A stretch of DNA of 64,000 nt from Amoebophrya sp. A120 (taxonomy: Eukaryota > Sar > Dinophyceae > Syndiniales > Amoebophryaceae), in NCBI GenBank assembly GCA_905178155.1, contig CAJINV010000004.1:8832411-8896410 (forward strand). The letters run 5' to 3'. Of this stretch, positions 1 through 13,100 are shown piece after piece. The position numbers and the translations under genes were made by a program. The notes beneath the pieces were generated by a model that saw nothing but the letters and a program-made list of their open reading frames with translations, ran no database searches and was not told where the DNA came from. The first letter of the stretch is position 1, and every line of letters begins with the position of its first letter.

Positions 1-500
1 GGATGAATTTCGCGAGGGGGCTTCCGGGGGAATTCGCACGGTGTCCGGGGGGGGAACTTGAATAGGGGAATGCCGGGGGGGATCGCGCCGCGCGCCGGGG
101 GGGGAGGAAACTTTGGTGGGGGGATGCCGGGGGGGATCGCGCCGCGCCCTCGACGGGTTGGGGGGCTGGGATTCGCGCTGCGCCCGGGGAGGGGAAAACT
201 AGGGGAATGCCGGGGGGGACCGCGCCGCGCCCACAACGCGTTGGGGGGGCTGGGGTTCGCGCCGCGCTAAGGGGGGGCTATTTAATTTCGCGACGCGGCT
301 TCCGGGGGGGGATCGAGCCGCGCCCATGACGGGGTGGGGGGCGGGGATGCGCGCTGCGCCCAGGGGATGTATTTCGCGAGGGGGGCTGTCGGGGGGATTC
401 GCGCCGCGCCCGGGGGTCGGGCGGGGTATGGGAGGTGGGCTGGTAGGAGAATGGCCACGGGCTGCGCAAAATCCGCGCCGCGCCCGAAGTGGGGGGCCCA
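1..500. repeat. G-rich degenerate tandem repeat
   Basis: Irregular units of roughly 60-110 bases recur, each with a run of six to eight G followed by ATCGCGCCGCGCCC-like text (for example near 73, 130, 210 and 310). The + strand is strongly G-skewed and rich in G runs that could form quadruplexes. No convincing protein is encoded; the open frames only reflect composition. Confidence 0.6.
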
Positions 501-2511
501 GGGGGCGGGGGCAGGGAGGAATCTCTGCCCCGAACTTTTTCCGTTGTCGGGACGGTTTGCAGATGGTGCGCAGCCTGCCCTCAACTTTGTATACTTCCTT
601 TGCGCCCGGGGACCTACATTCATTACTGCCGTCTCCGTTTCATGTGCTTGGCCGCCGCGGCTTCTATTCTCCTGGCGCTTCGCCGTGTGTAGTTACCCAC
701 ATGTTAATTGTTCTGCAAGAAAGCTAAAGTCTCAAACCGCAAGCAGAGCTGGAGGTAAGACCTCCACGAGAGATTCATTCTTCAGGCAGGCCAAGGAGTA
801 GCACCATTTCCGCGTGCAAGGCTTCACTTTTAGACGAAGCGTCGTCGCCTCAGTCGAGCGCCCCCCTATTACTAGATAATGAGGCTCCTGTTGAGCGGCC
901 TGAGTGAATCCTATCAATCTCGTCTTCAGAGCTTATATTCGTAAGTCCGATCATGATCATCCTCTCGTAGATGGAGACCTATAATTCAAAGGCAAGAGAT
1001 AAATGGGGGCTGTCTGCGAATATTATGTTGCGGAGCTTCATCACCCAGCCAGCGGGCGCCAGTCCTTCCGGTCAGCTGGCGCCAACCCATTTCCAACGGG
1101 GGGCTGTGCGCCTGGTCCTCCCTCCGGTGTCGCCTCGGGAGCAGGATTGTTTGGAACGCGGAAGGGCGACGGGACTGCCGGCACTCGCCCTGCGACAGGC
1201 AACTCGAGTGGCGGACTATACCTTCTGCCAACGCTTCCGCGCAGCCATATACGTCCGGCACACAAGGCGGGCCGCGATACCGAAGCCGCCACGCGATTTT
1301 TTCTGCGGGCCCTAAGCGGCCCCCGCCCCGTTTCCCTCCCGGGCCCCTCCAGGCCTGCGACCTTGGCCGCGCGCCCCCTCCTTCGAAGGGCCAACCACCG
1401 GCCGGCCCGCGACGGATTTTGCAAAGCACGGCAGCCGCGCGCGCGCCGCCGGGCGGTGGGCGACGGCCGGGGCCATTGGTATACCTGCGGCGCCCACTGT
1501 AGCGCCGCGCGTTTGTGTTCCCATTGGCCCGCGCGCATCCATTTTGGGCGCGGGCACGGCCAGGGCGCCGTTTCAGAGCGCTGCTTTCGCGCGCCGCCAC
1601 TCTGGGCAGCCACTTCTTCGCCAGGGCGACGCCGAGTTGCGTGTTGGTCGCATGGCCTTCCACCGCGATTGCCGGTGAAGAAAATAAGCTCGCGCGCGCC
1701 TTTCCAGTCATCACGCGGTGTGTCATTTAGATGTTGCTGCCCACAGAATCTGTTCTGCACCTGCAGGAGAGAGCGTTCCAGTAAAGGAGGTCTTCGTGGT
1801 AGATTGAGCCAAGAAACGTGGCTGCATTTGCTCGCAGGCCGGGCCGAGTGAAAAATCTGCGTCCTGCCAGAGGCTTGTCAAGAATTTATATGCTTGGCTA
1901 CGCTCCTGGCTGCGCAGTGACTCTAGATACATTCTAGATGTCATACAATACGGCCACTTCTGTAGCTTCTTTCGCGGGTCTGAGAGACGCAACGCGGCCG
2001 TGCGCGCTTCTCTGCAGCGCGCAAGGACAGTGGTCGCCCTCTGTGCGAAGTGCCGGACGCGACTGCGAGTTGCTTGGGCGGCCCTTTTACTGGGCATGGC
2101 GCCTCAGATGCGCGATACGTCAATACGTGCAGCCGACGCTTTGTCTTCCAGCGCGGTCGCCGGTGCCGCATTGCTGCTTCGCGCGACTTTTCAGTCACAA
2201 CGGAATGCAGGCGGCCAGATGCTGCCGCCCAGAGAGACTTCTGTGTGAGAGAACGCAATCTAGCCGAGTGCGTGTCCGCACTAGATTCAGTGCGGAACAA
2301 ACGAGGTTGCATTTCGGGGAATAGTAGAAAAGTCTGGAAGGTTGTGGTTGGTGGTTTGTCAAAAATTCCCACGAGCGACGCTGTGCAGTACATGCAACAT
2401 TGTCTACACCATTATTTTTTCTACTTTCAACAGTACTCAGTCAGCGCACGAACCCCGCTGCGGCCCGGCTGACAACGACATGTAAGGCCCTACGCTGCAG
2501 CCGGCACCAGC
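501..2511. other. GC-rich region without a supported gene
   Basis: Long open frames on both strands between about 986 and 1851 are rich in Arg, Pro, Gly and Ala and overlap one another, as expected from GC-rich DNA. I recognise no domain. A pyrimidine tract ending in AG (about 2408-2433) lies some 80 bases before the next ATG. It could be a 5' UTR intron acceptor or a spliced-leader acceptor. Confidence 0.5.
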
Positions 2512-5500
2512 ATGCCCGTGACCGTCTCGGGGGAAGTGGGCGGCAGCCTCCAAAGCGAGCTGCAGGAGATATTCGAGCACCTGGCGTCCTCCCTCCCCTA
2601 TTCTGAGTAAAAACGGGCCCACCCCAGAGTTGTCATGCAAAATCTGCATGCCAAAAAATAGAAATTTTCTCATGCAGACCCCATGAGAAGCATTGTCTAA
2701 TCATGTTTTGGAGTTTGTGATACTAGAATGAGCATGATGTGCGGGATCTGTGATGCTGCTGCACTAAGAAAAAAGGACTACACTATTGGGGCAAACTTGT
2801 CATGCGAAACAACCACAGCTGGTTGACTTGTCTAGCAGATTTCCCATCTTGATGACCCTGGTGTGGGGACAGTTTTCCCCACGATACCCCCGATGACTTC
2901 CACACCACGACCGCCCAACAGGCGCTGGCCGCAGCCAAGGGGGACGAGGACGAAGCGGGTTCGGTGGAGGAGCACCGGCGACGGCTGGTCGAGAAGGAGA
3001 TTTTTCTGCAGCTCGGCAAAAAACTGGTCGTCAACTCGGGTTACAGCTGCTACGACCTCGTGGGCCCGCTGTTTCAGGTGGAGCTGCACCAGGAATTTCA
3101 ACGCGAAGTCGCCATCACGACCAGCAACATCGAGCAAAACGCCCCCGTGGAGGAGGAAAACACGGAGGAAGGGGAAGAAACTGCCGGCGCGGCGGAGAAC
3201 GCAGACGTAGATGCCGCGGCGGGAGAGCAGGAGGTGGCCGTGGCCGGGACGGAACAAACGTCCACCCAGATCTGCATGCGGACCAAGATGCAGAGCATTT
3301 TCCAAGAGCCGAAATACGCAGCCATGATGCGAAATGACGACCTCCGACCCTTCTACTGCAGTGGCGCCAAGCAGTCGAAACGACAACAGTACGTCTGAGA
3401 ATTTCGGGTTGATGAGGTTTGTCTCTCGCCTGCGAAATTCACTTCGATGAACTTGTGTTTTCCGCATCACAATTTCTCATTCACTGTGGTTATAGAGAAA
3501 TATCTTCAACTGATGATGTTCCAGGCGCCAAAGGGAAGAATACGCGGGCGTCGGTTTGAAGCGACTGACGGGGAACATGGCAAGTATCAAGAAGGAGTTC
3601 TACCGGCTGTTCTCGCACTTTGCGATTGAGTCAAAAGCGATCCATTATCCTGAGTAAAAACGTCCCCACCCCATAGTTGTCATGCAGATTTGCGACCACA
3701 GGAAGATTTGTAATGCGCATCCCCATGTGAAGCATTTTCAATCGTGTTTTGGAATTTGTAATGCTGGAAACAGGATGAGACAATGGATTTCTGATGCGGC
3801 TTCCCTTGCCAACCAGCACTACACTGCAGAGGGAAAGTTGTCATGCACAGCTCCCAAAACTTGGAGATTTGTGTCCCTAGATTCCCAACTTGACTATGGG
3901 GTGGGGATGTTTTTGCACAGGATATCCATCCAGAGCTGTTCATGTTTCAGGACGAGTCGGAATTGGACGCGAAAACGGTACTTGTTAATTTTGGGGTTTT
4001 TATTTGTCATGCTGGGTCGGAAAGAGAGTTTTTTTGTCATGCTGGATGGGAAAGTAAGAGGGATTGAATTTGATTTTGAATCGTTTCAAAATTTATTCCA
4101 GATACAACCCATCAACCAAGTTTTGACGCAAACGATGCTGCGGTATGAAAGTGCACAACTCCCCCTCCCCCTCATTTGGATGGCATCCGCAGCAACACAA
4201 GTCCTGGCAGCACACATGCAGCTTTTGCATGACAAATTTACGACTGATTGTAGTGCTGTTTCGGCTTCGGGAATCTGTCATGCATAGTAGTGGCACAAGG
4301 CAGAAGGTGGAGTTGGTGTTATGCATGAGAAATGAGAACGAGGGGGAGTTGTGCACTGTCATATGCGGTTCCGCGGTGACGTGACGCGCGTGAACGACCC
4401 GGCGAGCGGTGTGCTGGTGTATGAGGATGAGTTTGCCCTGTACTCCGCGCTGGACATTCTTGTGACCAAAACCCCGGCCCTGCGCAAAGCGGACTGCTAC
4501 CTCGTGCGGATCGACGACCCCAACAGCAAAATCGTAACCAGTTCGAGGCACCGCGGGCACGGGGGCAGCGTGGACGGCGGATCCTCCACTTTCGGCGGTA
4601 CCACGACAACGAACTCCCTATCCCTGGCGCACAACCCGATGCACCAAACGTCAACGGAAAATCTCGCACAGCAGCGCAGCCCCGGGGGACGGGAGGAGGA
4701 GAGTTCCATGCTGTTCGACGCGTCGAAGCAAGAGACCATGGGAACAAGCAAAACGCTGGCGGGGGGGAACTCCTACGGTACGCTGGCGAAGATGCAGAAG
4801 CAGAAGGGGCTGATAAGGAACCCCGTGCACAAAACCGCGCCCGGGCTGGGGTTGACGCAGGAACCACAACCGACGAGGAGTCAGCTGGACTCGACGTACC
4901 AAAATATGGACCCCGCAGAGCTGGACTCACCCGGAGACGAAGGCTTTGAAGTAGCGGGGTTGGGAGGTAATAAATAAGAGTGGATTTTTGTATTGCATAC
5001 CATGTGAAAGTGAAAGGAGAATATAGAACTCGTGGTGCAAAACGACAAACTGCAACTAGAACTTTGCGTGTCCTGGTCATGCATGGCCATATTCCAAACT
5101 ACAGGCGACTCCCCGACAAATCTCAACCGGCTTTACGAGCCCGCAGCGCATTTTTCCTTTCCCGCCAGCGGCACCAACACCGCTTCCGGCGCGTCTTCTG
5201 CCAGCGCCAGCAACTCAGCAGCCGGCGGGCAGGGCGGCAAGCAGGACATTGTGCAGCCGGTGTCGGTGTACCTCTGTCTCTCCGCGCACGTGTGCAAAAT
5301 CACGTTGTACACGGAGCAAGCCTACCTTCTGTACCAGAAGCAGGAGCAGAAGAAAAAATTTGAAGATTTGATGATCCTCGCCGGAACGATGAACGACGAA
5401 GTGCTCGTTTCGCAGGCGTTGGAAGTGATCCACAACGTGTTATGCACTGCAAATATGTCTGAGTCTGGAACATGGAAACTTGTCATGCCAGATCTGGATC

Positions 5501-8500
5501 ATGCAAAAATCTGTGTTGCAGGATTACCAAAAGCTGGCCACTTTTGACCAAGTTGACAGGGGATTTCTCATGCAGAATAGGCAACATGACAGAGGTCTGA
5601 TAGTATCTGTCCTGCAAGGTTCTGCATTCCAGACCTCATGCGTCATGTACCACATGCATCACAAGTTTGCATTTTTCCAGACCCAGACATTTTTGAAATA
5701 GATACGTGTGGCCGCACGACAAATCCTCCGCCAGCGGGAGCAGTCTGTCGCCAACATATGAGCTGCAAAAGTATCGTACTAGTATAGATTGCATTACAAA
5801 TTTCCTGTGCGTGAGAAATGCAAATAAAATCTGTAATGCGGATTTATCTTGACAGAGAAATTTGTAATGCGTGGGTGCAATTACGACGAGTAGTACGATA
5901 CTTTTGCAATGCATACAACAGTGGTGCACCAAATTGCCGCGAACGGGAACGCAAGCTTACTGTCCAAGATGTTCAAGCAGTACCCGCAGTTCATGAGGTA
6001 GTACGAGGAGATGGTGATCATGAAATTTGTGATCATGCTCCATGTACATCTGTGTTTGATCCACTTCTAGTTGTCATGCGAGATGCCGTACAAAACCTGA
6101 AACAACATTCAACAGCGCGATGCTCGTGACCCCGGACAACGGCGGCGCGCTCCCACTGATGGTGGCGGTGTACCAACAGCAACTGAAAACAGCGGTGCTC
6201 CTGCTCCGTGCCTTGGTAGAACTAGTGAAGCACCACGCGAAGGAGAAGATGGACTACGCGCAGATGCTGCGGGAGGATCCGGAGGCAACCGTAACGCCCG
6301 CGCAGTTGCCGCCGGTTCTGGAAACGCTCGTCGCGTTCTACCTGAAAGCGCAGCAGATCGCCAACCCGCTAGCAGGTGTGTCCGCGTCGAAACGCGCATC
6401 GCCAAAAGCGGCGAGGAACAGCGCAAATCAATCCGGAACGAGTACTTCTCTGAACACCAGCTCCATGAACAGTGTGCAGGAAGACGGCAGTATCCTCGAT
6501 CCCTGTGCAGTTTTACCAGAATTTTGGTACTGCAGCGATTTTGTTTTGGACAAGTTGGCGCAGGGCACGTACCCATTGGTACCGCTGGAAGAGGACGAGC
6601 AGATACACGCGACAAGGTTGAGCCAATTGCAGGAATTGTGGACGCTCTTTGGGGCGCTGGGATTCGGTATTGTTTGATAGATGAACTGTAAGTATGATTT
6701 ATTTGATTTGTCATGCAATTTGTAGTGCAAGATCAAGAAGGATTTGATCTTTATTTGGTATTTGTATTGCACACACTCACACTCCGGCGCACCACGCGAC
6801 CAAAGGTACCGCCAACAACGACCGCGTTACCCGCGCCGTGCAGCTCGAGCTGCTGCAGCTCGCCACCTATCAAATGCAAATATGTCTGGGTCGGAGAGGT
6901 TGCAAGACTTGTCATGCAGGTTTTCCATGACGCGCGAGGTCTGTCATCCACGACCTAGCATGACAGATTCTGTGCGACCTCTATCATGCCTGTCCTGCAT
7001 GAGAAACTGCCTCTCGGTTAGGTCAGAAGTGGAAAGCTTTTGGCACTCATGCAACACAGATTTTTGCATGATTCGGATTTAGCATGACAAGTTGCAATCT
7101 TCCAGACCCAGACATTTTTGCAACCCATACCACCTTCCTCGCGCTGATCAAAGCCAGAGACAGTTCGAAACGGACGGTATTGATGCTGGCGTGCAGGATG
7201 AAAAACCCGGTGCACGAGGGAATGGTAAAGTTCATCCTGGAAAAAGTACCCGACTGCGAGCTGAACGCACTGGACCAGTGGAACAAGTCCGCGGTCGACT
7301 ACGTGATGGAATCCAGCAGCACAAGTTCGGCGAAACTGTTGTTAGACTACGGTGCGAAAGACGCGATGGGCCAGGATGTGCTGCTCAGAGCAACATTGGA
7401 CAACAACGCGCACGTGATTCAGTTTCTCTTGAGCTACGTGCAGACCACCGGGGCGGCCGGAGGTAGTAATACTGGATCGATGTGATCTGTGTAGCGTGAT
7501 TGTTTGGTTGAAGGTTTCGTTCATTGAATAAAACTGAATCTCAATTCTGTCCGTACGCATAAGTATATTATCGAAGCATACTTAAAATGGAAAGAATCAA
7601 CCATCTCCCAGATTCGGACGCCGCTGGTTGGAGCGCGGGCAACGCGTTGTGGCTCCTTCGCCGTGGCGCACAAGCGACGGGCACGTTTTGCACCTGTTTC
7701 ATCCCGGCGAATTGTCAGGAGCTGCGGGTTCGCTACCCGTTGGTGTTCGGCAGAACCTTCCCGAGAATCAAGTCCCTCGTCCGAGACAGCAACGCGGGCA
7801 AGGTGTTAGAGGACTACCGGAATCTCAACGAAAGGTTAGAACAGGAGCAGAAGGAGCGGGAAGGGAAAAACATAGGGCTCATCCCCGTGCCGAAGAACCC
7901 GAAGGGGGAGTCTCTCGGTGCATTAACCGGTCTGGACGGGTTGGACATCTTCGTTATCAATTGCAAAAATGTCTGGGTCTGGAAAAATGCAACTTGTAAT
8001 GCTGTCTGCGGGTTCTAAAAATTAAAATATCTGTGTTGCATGAGTAGCAAGAGGACTCAATTCTTGGCACGCGAAGAGGGCATTTGTCATGCGTAGTTAG
8101 CATCAAGAAGCTCTCAAAAAATCTGTGATGCTAGCACCAGCATCACAGACCTGACGGGTCATGCAAAATGTGCATGACAGGCCCCGACTCTTCCAGACCC
8201 AGACAATTTTGCATTTGATATTCGTCGGCCGGGTGCAGTGCTGGATCTGCAAGAAAACGCACACCGGGTCGGAATCCTGGGTGGGGCCGGTCGCGTTGCA
8301 GCTGAAGTTCGAGGCGAAGAACGACGAGAAGGGCGACGACCTGCTCGCGCAGGCGGACGCCGCGAGGACGGGGACAAGGCCCGCCAGTCGGGGGAACAGT
8401 CCGCAGAAAGGGAACAAGCCGGGCACCGCAGAGTCGAACTCACCAAGTCCGAGGAGAAGTACGTCCTTATTTTGTGCTACAAATTATATGCTTTTCCTGC

Positions 8501-9564
8501 TTTTGCATCCATTTTCGTATGACAAATGTTTCCTCGGACCACCCACCCCTCCGGGCTTTAGTTGCACAGTTTGTTTTTAAGCATGACAAATGTTTCCACT
8601 GATACAGTTTTCATCATCCGCATGGCAAAATGAAATGAAAACGATCACATGAAAAGGTAAATCCCCCGGAGCAGCAGACGATGGTAGTGACGCTGCACCC
8701 ACGTTACGGCTTTTCATGCACCACGCCTGCTGTGTCGGCTTGGAAAACTACCTCAACGAGGAAGCTGCCAGAAGGGAGGCACAGATACCGAAGGTACTTT
8801 ATGTACTTAAGGCTGTTTTTTTATCAGGAGATAATGTGCAGGACCACAAACACAGTGTTTTTCTCGCACTTCTGCCGGACTCGTGATGTGTATAGAAGCT
8901 GCAACCACAAGTTCTAAAAAAAAATTCATCACAGCGTTCCCAAGGCGGTATCCCGAAAGCCCGCGCGCGGCAGCTGCTCAAGGACGCAAAGTCATTTGAG
9001 CACGAGTTTCGGGAGGTACCAGCGACGGCAACACGGACGTGGAAAACCTCCCGTGGGTTCGAGAACGTCGGGTTAAAGCCGCCGAGCTACGCCGGGGCAT
9101 CGGACAACCTTGGGTCGCTCAAGAAGGGGGAGTACACGATCCGGTGAGCTGCTGTGCTGGGAAGGGATGGGAAGGCAAGGTACTGTTTTTTTCTGCAATA
9201 AATGATTCGAAATCTTCACAATTGCTGATATTACAACTGTTGCAAGAACCGATACAACATCACAACCCAATTATTTCTTTCAATCAGATACGAATTCCAA
9301 TTCGTTCACAACATCTAACGATTTGTCAAGAAACCAAAAGAAAACAATAGCAACCCTTTTTCGTCGTTGAGAAAGTTTCAGTTAAAGTTGATTTTCCAAT
9401 AGCAGCACCAAATAAAAGGCTCAGTGAGTGGTCTCGGTTATAAAAGCAAGAATAGGCGAACTTCGTTTCACAAATGACCAAAAAAATAAATCCGTTTCTC
9501 TAGGACCAGTGTAACACAAAGGTGTTGATGTATGAAAAGTGAAGTTTGTTGCACTAGGAAATGA
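2512..9564 (+). CDS. Ankyrin-like repeat protein, 17 exons
   Basis: Spliced model of about 1240 residues: exons 2512-2598, 2892-3388, 3525-3645, 3930-3977, 4102-4143, 4369-4966, 5105-5440, 5710-5756, 5921-5997, 6116-6666, 6788-6867, 7135-7462, 7612-7954, 8226-8458, 8675-8793, 8935-9143, 9558-9564. The sum is divisible by three. Seven introns are IEs; the rest are mostly GT-AG. The region 6116-7462 has helix-pair phrases typical of ankyrin repeats (GGALPLMVAVYQQQLKTAVL, KRTVLMLACRMKNPVHEGMV, SAKLLLDYGAKDA). Later exons hold Cys pairs (FCTCF, CWICKK, HHACC) that might bind metal. The middle is Ser/Thr/Gln-rich linker. Function is unknown; a protein-interaction scaffold is the natural inference. 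The boundary of the intron at 6667-6787 and the final 7-base exon are uncertain. Confidence 0.7.
2599..2886. mobile_element. Introner element, family B
   Basis: Inverted termini of the TATYCTGAGTAAAAACG type. Flanks TCCCC / CCCCC (one mismatch). Removal with one flank joins LASSLP to DDFHTT in frame. Confidence 0.75.
3646..3924. mobile_element. Introner element, family B
   Basis: Starts TATCCTGAGTAAAAACG and ends with the imperfect reverse complement. Exact 5-bp flank TCCAT. Internal TTGTCATGC and GTTGTCATGC motifs. Removal keeps the frame (ESKAIH then PELFMF). Confidence 0.85.
4144..4363. mobile_element. Introner element, family C
   Basis: Termini TATGAAAGTGCACAACTCCC and its reverse complement ending CACTGTCATA. 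Exact flank TGCGG. Removal joins TMLR to FRGD in frame. Confidence 0.88.
5441..5704. mobile_element. Introner element, family A (reference orientation)
   Basis: Terminal TGTCTGAGTCTGGAA / TTCCAGACCCAGACA pair. Exact flank CGTGT. Removal joins VIHNV to WPHDK. Same orientation as the copies at 39813 and 43477. Confidence 0.85.
5757..5915. mobile_element. Introner element, family D
   Basis: Short element with GCAAAAGTATCGTACTAGTA near the left end and its reverse complement near the right end. Exact flank CAACA. Removal joins SLSPT to VVHQIA. Confidence 0.85.
6667..6787 (+). other. Intron with unresolved borders in the ankyrin-like gene
   Basis: The frame is lost after GALGF and resumes at AHHATKGTANN. 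A GT starts the interval but no AG fits the required phase. It contains a TTTGTCATGC motif like the IEs, but no paired termini are clear. Confidence 0.4.
6868..7129. mobile_element. Introner element, family A, opposite orientation
   Basis: Interior reads as the reverse complement of the copy at 5441, in the same gene. Exact flank CCACC. Removal joins ELLQLAT to FLALIKA. Confidence 0.88.
7955..8220. mobile_element. Introner element, family A
   Basis: Starts TATCAATTGCAAAAATG and ends CATTTGATA. Exact flank TTCGT. Removal joins LDIFV to GRVQCWI. Confidence 0.87.
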
Positions 9565-10159
9565 CCATCAAGTTACGGTATTCACGCCGCGCCAAGAACG
9601 ACGACAAGCTAGAACTGGAGCAGGCACCGACGGCCTGCGTGCCATGTGTGACCGCCGTAATTTGTTTTTCGGATGTAAGTACTTAGTTTACTACTGTCTG
9701 AGGGTCGTGCAGCGTTGATGCCCCCCTCTTGCCGGCCGCCCTCACTCATTTGCCCTTTATTCGCAGCTTCCTTCCTTCAAGATCTGCAGATTTTTTTGCC
9801 GATGCCGATCCTGTGTATTTCTTTCCGATCTTTCGTTCGCTTAGTGTCAGAAGATCCTAAAAGTTGCAGTAGATCTCTTTGTTGCCTTTTTCCCCAGCAC
9901 ACGCGGTCCGAAAGATCTTGATTCGCTGTGAACTACGCTTTAGTAAAGAACTACAGACCGCTTGTATGAATATCAAGTATGCGTCGATTTTTGTTGGCGC
10001 CGCGATATAATTTTTTGCACGACTTGCTTCTTAGCACACACAATCACAAACACAAAAAGCAAGCTGCGTGTATTGTCAGGCTAGGACGATAATGTCGATG
10101 CAGCTGATCGTGCAGTGAGACGAACTCCCGGGAGGTCGTAGACGTTCACAGCACTCACC
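9565..10159. other. Intergenic stretch, nothing recognised
   Basis: AT-richer than the flanking genes, with short open frames only and no IE signature. It should hold the 3' end of the ankyrin-like gene and the 5' region of the next. Confidence 0.5.
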
Positions 10160-13100
10160 ATGGCGGCTGCAGCTTCATCTCTCCTCGCTGTACATCCCTT
10201 ATGCCAGTACACAACTCCCCCTCCCCCCCATCTGTGTAACATGAGCGGCAATACAAGCAGCACCCAGACTGCCGGTTTTGCATGACAAATTGGCACTGGA
10301 TTATAGTGCTATTTGGGCTACCAGAACTTGTCATGCAAATAGTGCCAAGGGGCACAGCCCGGATTAGGGATTTTGCATTACAAATGAGGGGGAGGGGGAG
10401 TTGTGGTTGTGCACTCTCATATCCCTCAACATCCAGCGTCTTCTCGGGTTCCCGGCGCGTCGCTTCGGATTTCCTGACCGCCGCGCAAAATGCGAGCGCA
10501 CTCTCCTGGTACCGGGAGTGGTCCCCGCACGCGTTTTTCAAGACGAAACCCACCAACGCGGATGTAAAGCGGTACTGCGACTTGTGGGTCGGCAGCCTGC
10601 TGTCTACTTCCGCGGCACCTTCTGGAGCAAGTGGACATACGGGAGGACGAGGCGGGGACGAGGAGGACCACACTATTGGTTCCACCCCTGGTGGTTCTAC
10701 TTCACGGCTTAATTCTGCTCTCGGAGGTGGAGTACCTGCGTTACCCACGACCAGTGCAATTGCACTTCCGCGGAATTATCAGAAGCCGGGAAGTAGATCT
10801 CCACTACAGGCTCCACCTTCGATCGACGGCACGAAGGCGCCCCAACTGCTCCACGCCGGCGAGGAGCTCGGCTGCTACTACCACCTGTCCCGCCTCATTC
10901 TCACCGCGACTCACGCTCCTGCGGCCGGGGTTCTCCTCCAGCGGGTGACGGAGGAGAAATTTGTGGAGAGGCAATGCGAGAATGACAGTGGGGGGAAGGA
11001 CATCTACCAACTGATCCGGATCTACGAAAACTGCTCCACGGCGATTATTGCGGCGAAAGCGAAAGAAAAGGGCGGTGGTCATCTTCCCGGAAGGAGTGGA
11101 GCTGGTAATGCTCCCTGTGCATCATCAACCAGCAGCGGAGGTTCTTCTTCTTCCCCAAGTAGAACATCGACTACAACTTGGGCATCCGAAATCGTCGTTG
11201 CGATCCAACGTTTTCTTCTACCCCGCGTAAGCGTATCGCAGTTCTCTGCGCAAAGTCTGGCGCTGGTGCTGCAGCATCTGAGTAAGCTCTGCGAAGTCCA
11301 CGACTTGCAGAATGTGGACATTTTTCAACATCTGATGTTGAAGGGAGACAGTTCTACTTCAGGAGGAAAAATAACTCGGGCGTCCGCGTCGTCGTCTCCA
11401 CCGTACTATCGTGGTAAAAATGATATTGTTCACCGCGCCGTCAACTCGTCTGACGTAGTAGAAGATTTCAGCAACAATTTCCATTTTATGCGACAGTGGT
11501 GCACGGCCGCCAGCTCCTGCCTGGACTCCTTCGCCACACGAGAGCTTGCGCACGGTGGATTCGCGTTCGCGAGGGTTTTGCAAACGACCATCGATGAGAA
11601 GCAACAGCGACGGAAAAAAACGCTGCTTTTCCAGGTGGATCTGGACCAGCATTCCCGGAAATTTGCAAAAAAGTGGTGCTCGGAGCTGCTGTTGCGATGC
11701 AGATCGGATAATTGGATGACGACGACAGCGTCAGATACTAGTAGTTCTAGTTGCACTTCTGTCTCGCATATGAACCATTCCGACCTGAACTCCCAAGCGG
11801 TCGCTGTGAGCTTGCAGACTTTGGGTCTGTTTGCCAGCTATCAGGTCTTCGTTCCGCAATCCGAAAGTAGTAGTACACGACCAGGGGGTAGTACTCGCAC
11901 TGACTCGCACGACGTCGGCGATGAGCAGAATCTTCGCGTCGCCCCTAGCACATCCGCAGCGGTGAAGGAGCTCTCTTTGCTCCTGGCTGAGAAATTTTTC
12001 CTCGCCAATTCCGATACCAAGGAAGACCCGCTTGGCCCGACGCATTTCATCGGCGCTCTGCACGCGCTGAGCCGGCTGTCTTTCGCGGAGTTTCTGTCGC
12101 CGGAAAAGAGCGGCGAATTCGCGTTAAGGTGGATTGCTGCGTACTTGGGCCGGGAGAGCGAGAAGTTCTCTTTGCAAAATTTGTCGAACGCGGGATATGG
12201 GATAGGGAGATTGCTGTCGACGAGCAGGTTTGGAGGAATACCATCACATGATGTGCAAGAAACACGACGATCTGGATCATCAGCGACAAGTGGCAAAAAT
12301 CTACTGAGTGTCGCAAATCACCCGCTTCAGCAGCAGCCGATCCTGCAGCCCGAGTTCCTGATTCGTGAGTTTCTAGCCAAGTGGCAAAGAGAGGTGGCAG
12401 AGAAGAATCTGAACCCGCTAAACATCCGGGACCTGACCAACATGATGGCAGGTGTTGGGAAGTGCGCGGAGATTCTGCACACGTTCACCTCGATGGGAGC
12501 AAACAAGGAGGGCGGCTGTCCTAGTGGCGCGGCGTCCGATGATTGCCCTCTCGAGGGCGTTGAGGATATTTTGGAGGACGACCACGCACCTGCGCAAATG
12601 AAAGAAGTCGATGCGCGTGAGTCACAGCAGTCCTGTTCACGACTGCTGCGCAAGACGATGAAGCTGTCCGGCCGTGGAGTGCTACGCCCACCGACGACGA
12701 CAAAGCCGAAGCCGCTGCTCGACCCAGACTTCCTAAAAAACTGGCGAACAACCGCTACGGAGAAAATATCTAGTTTCACCCCGCAAGCCCTGGCGCACAG
12801 TCTCAGCGGGTTGGCGAGCAGTGTGTGCGAGGACGTTTCTTCTACAGAAGATGATTATGACGGAGCTAAAGCTACTACTTCTGGAGGTACTAGAAGTTGT
12901 TCTGCGATTGGTGAAGAAGCTGCTGGTGTACTATCATCGTCATCATCGTCATCATCGCCCAACAACAAGGACATTGTTGCAGAAATCCAAACTTACCTTT
13001 CCGATTGGCACTCGCAGCTTTTGAAAACCAAACATACCTTCAACGACCAAGCGGTAAATGTGAGCCTCGTAGCAATACTGAAATTCCTGCAAGGAGCTTC

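Noticed and set aside
986-1851. Overlapping 240-280-residue open frames on both strands
   Set aside because: Composition is Arg/Pro/Ala-rich in every frame, there is no recognisable domain, and overlap on both strands is expected from GC-rich DNA.
2599-2886. Elements carrying their own transposase or reverse transcriptase
   Set aside because: All are under 400 bp with no coding frame of that kind; any mobilising enzyme must be encoded elsewhere.
9561-9689. Extra 3' exon of the ankyrin-like gene from the ATG at 9561
   Set aside because: That frame is closed by a TAG at 9555 upstream and no acceptor gives the needed phase; the TGA at 9562 fits the preceding exon.
10282-10426. Met at 10282 as start of the long gene
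   Set aside because: It lies inside a family C element; the ATG at 10160 joins in frame once the element is removed.
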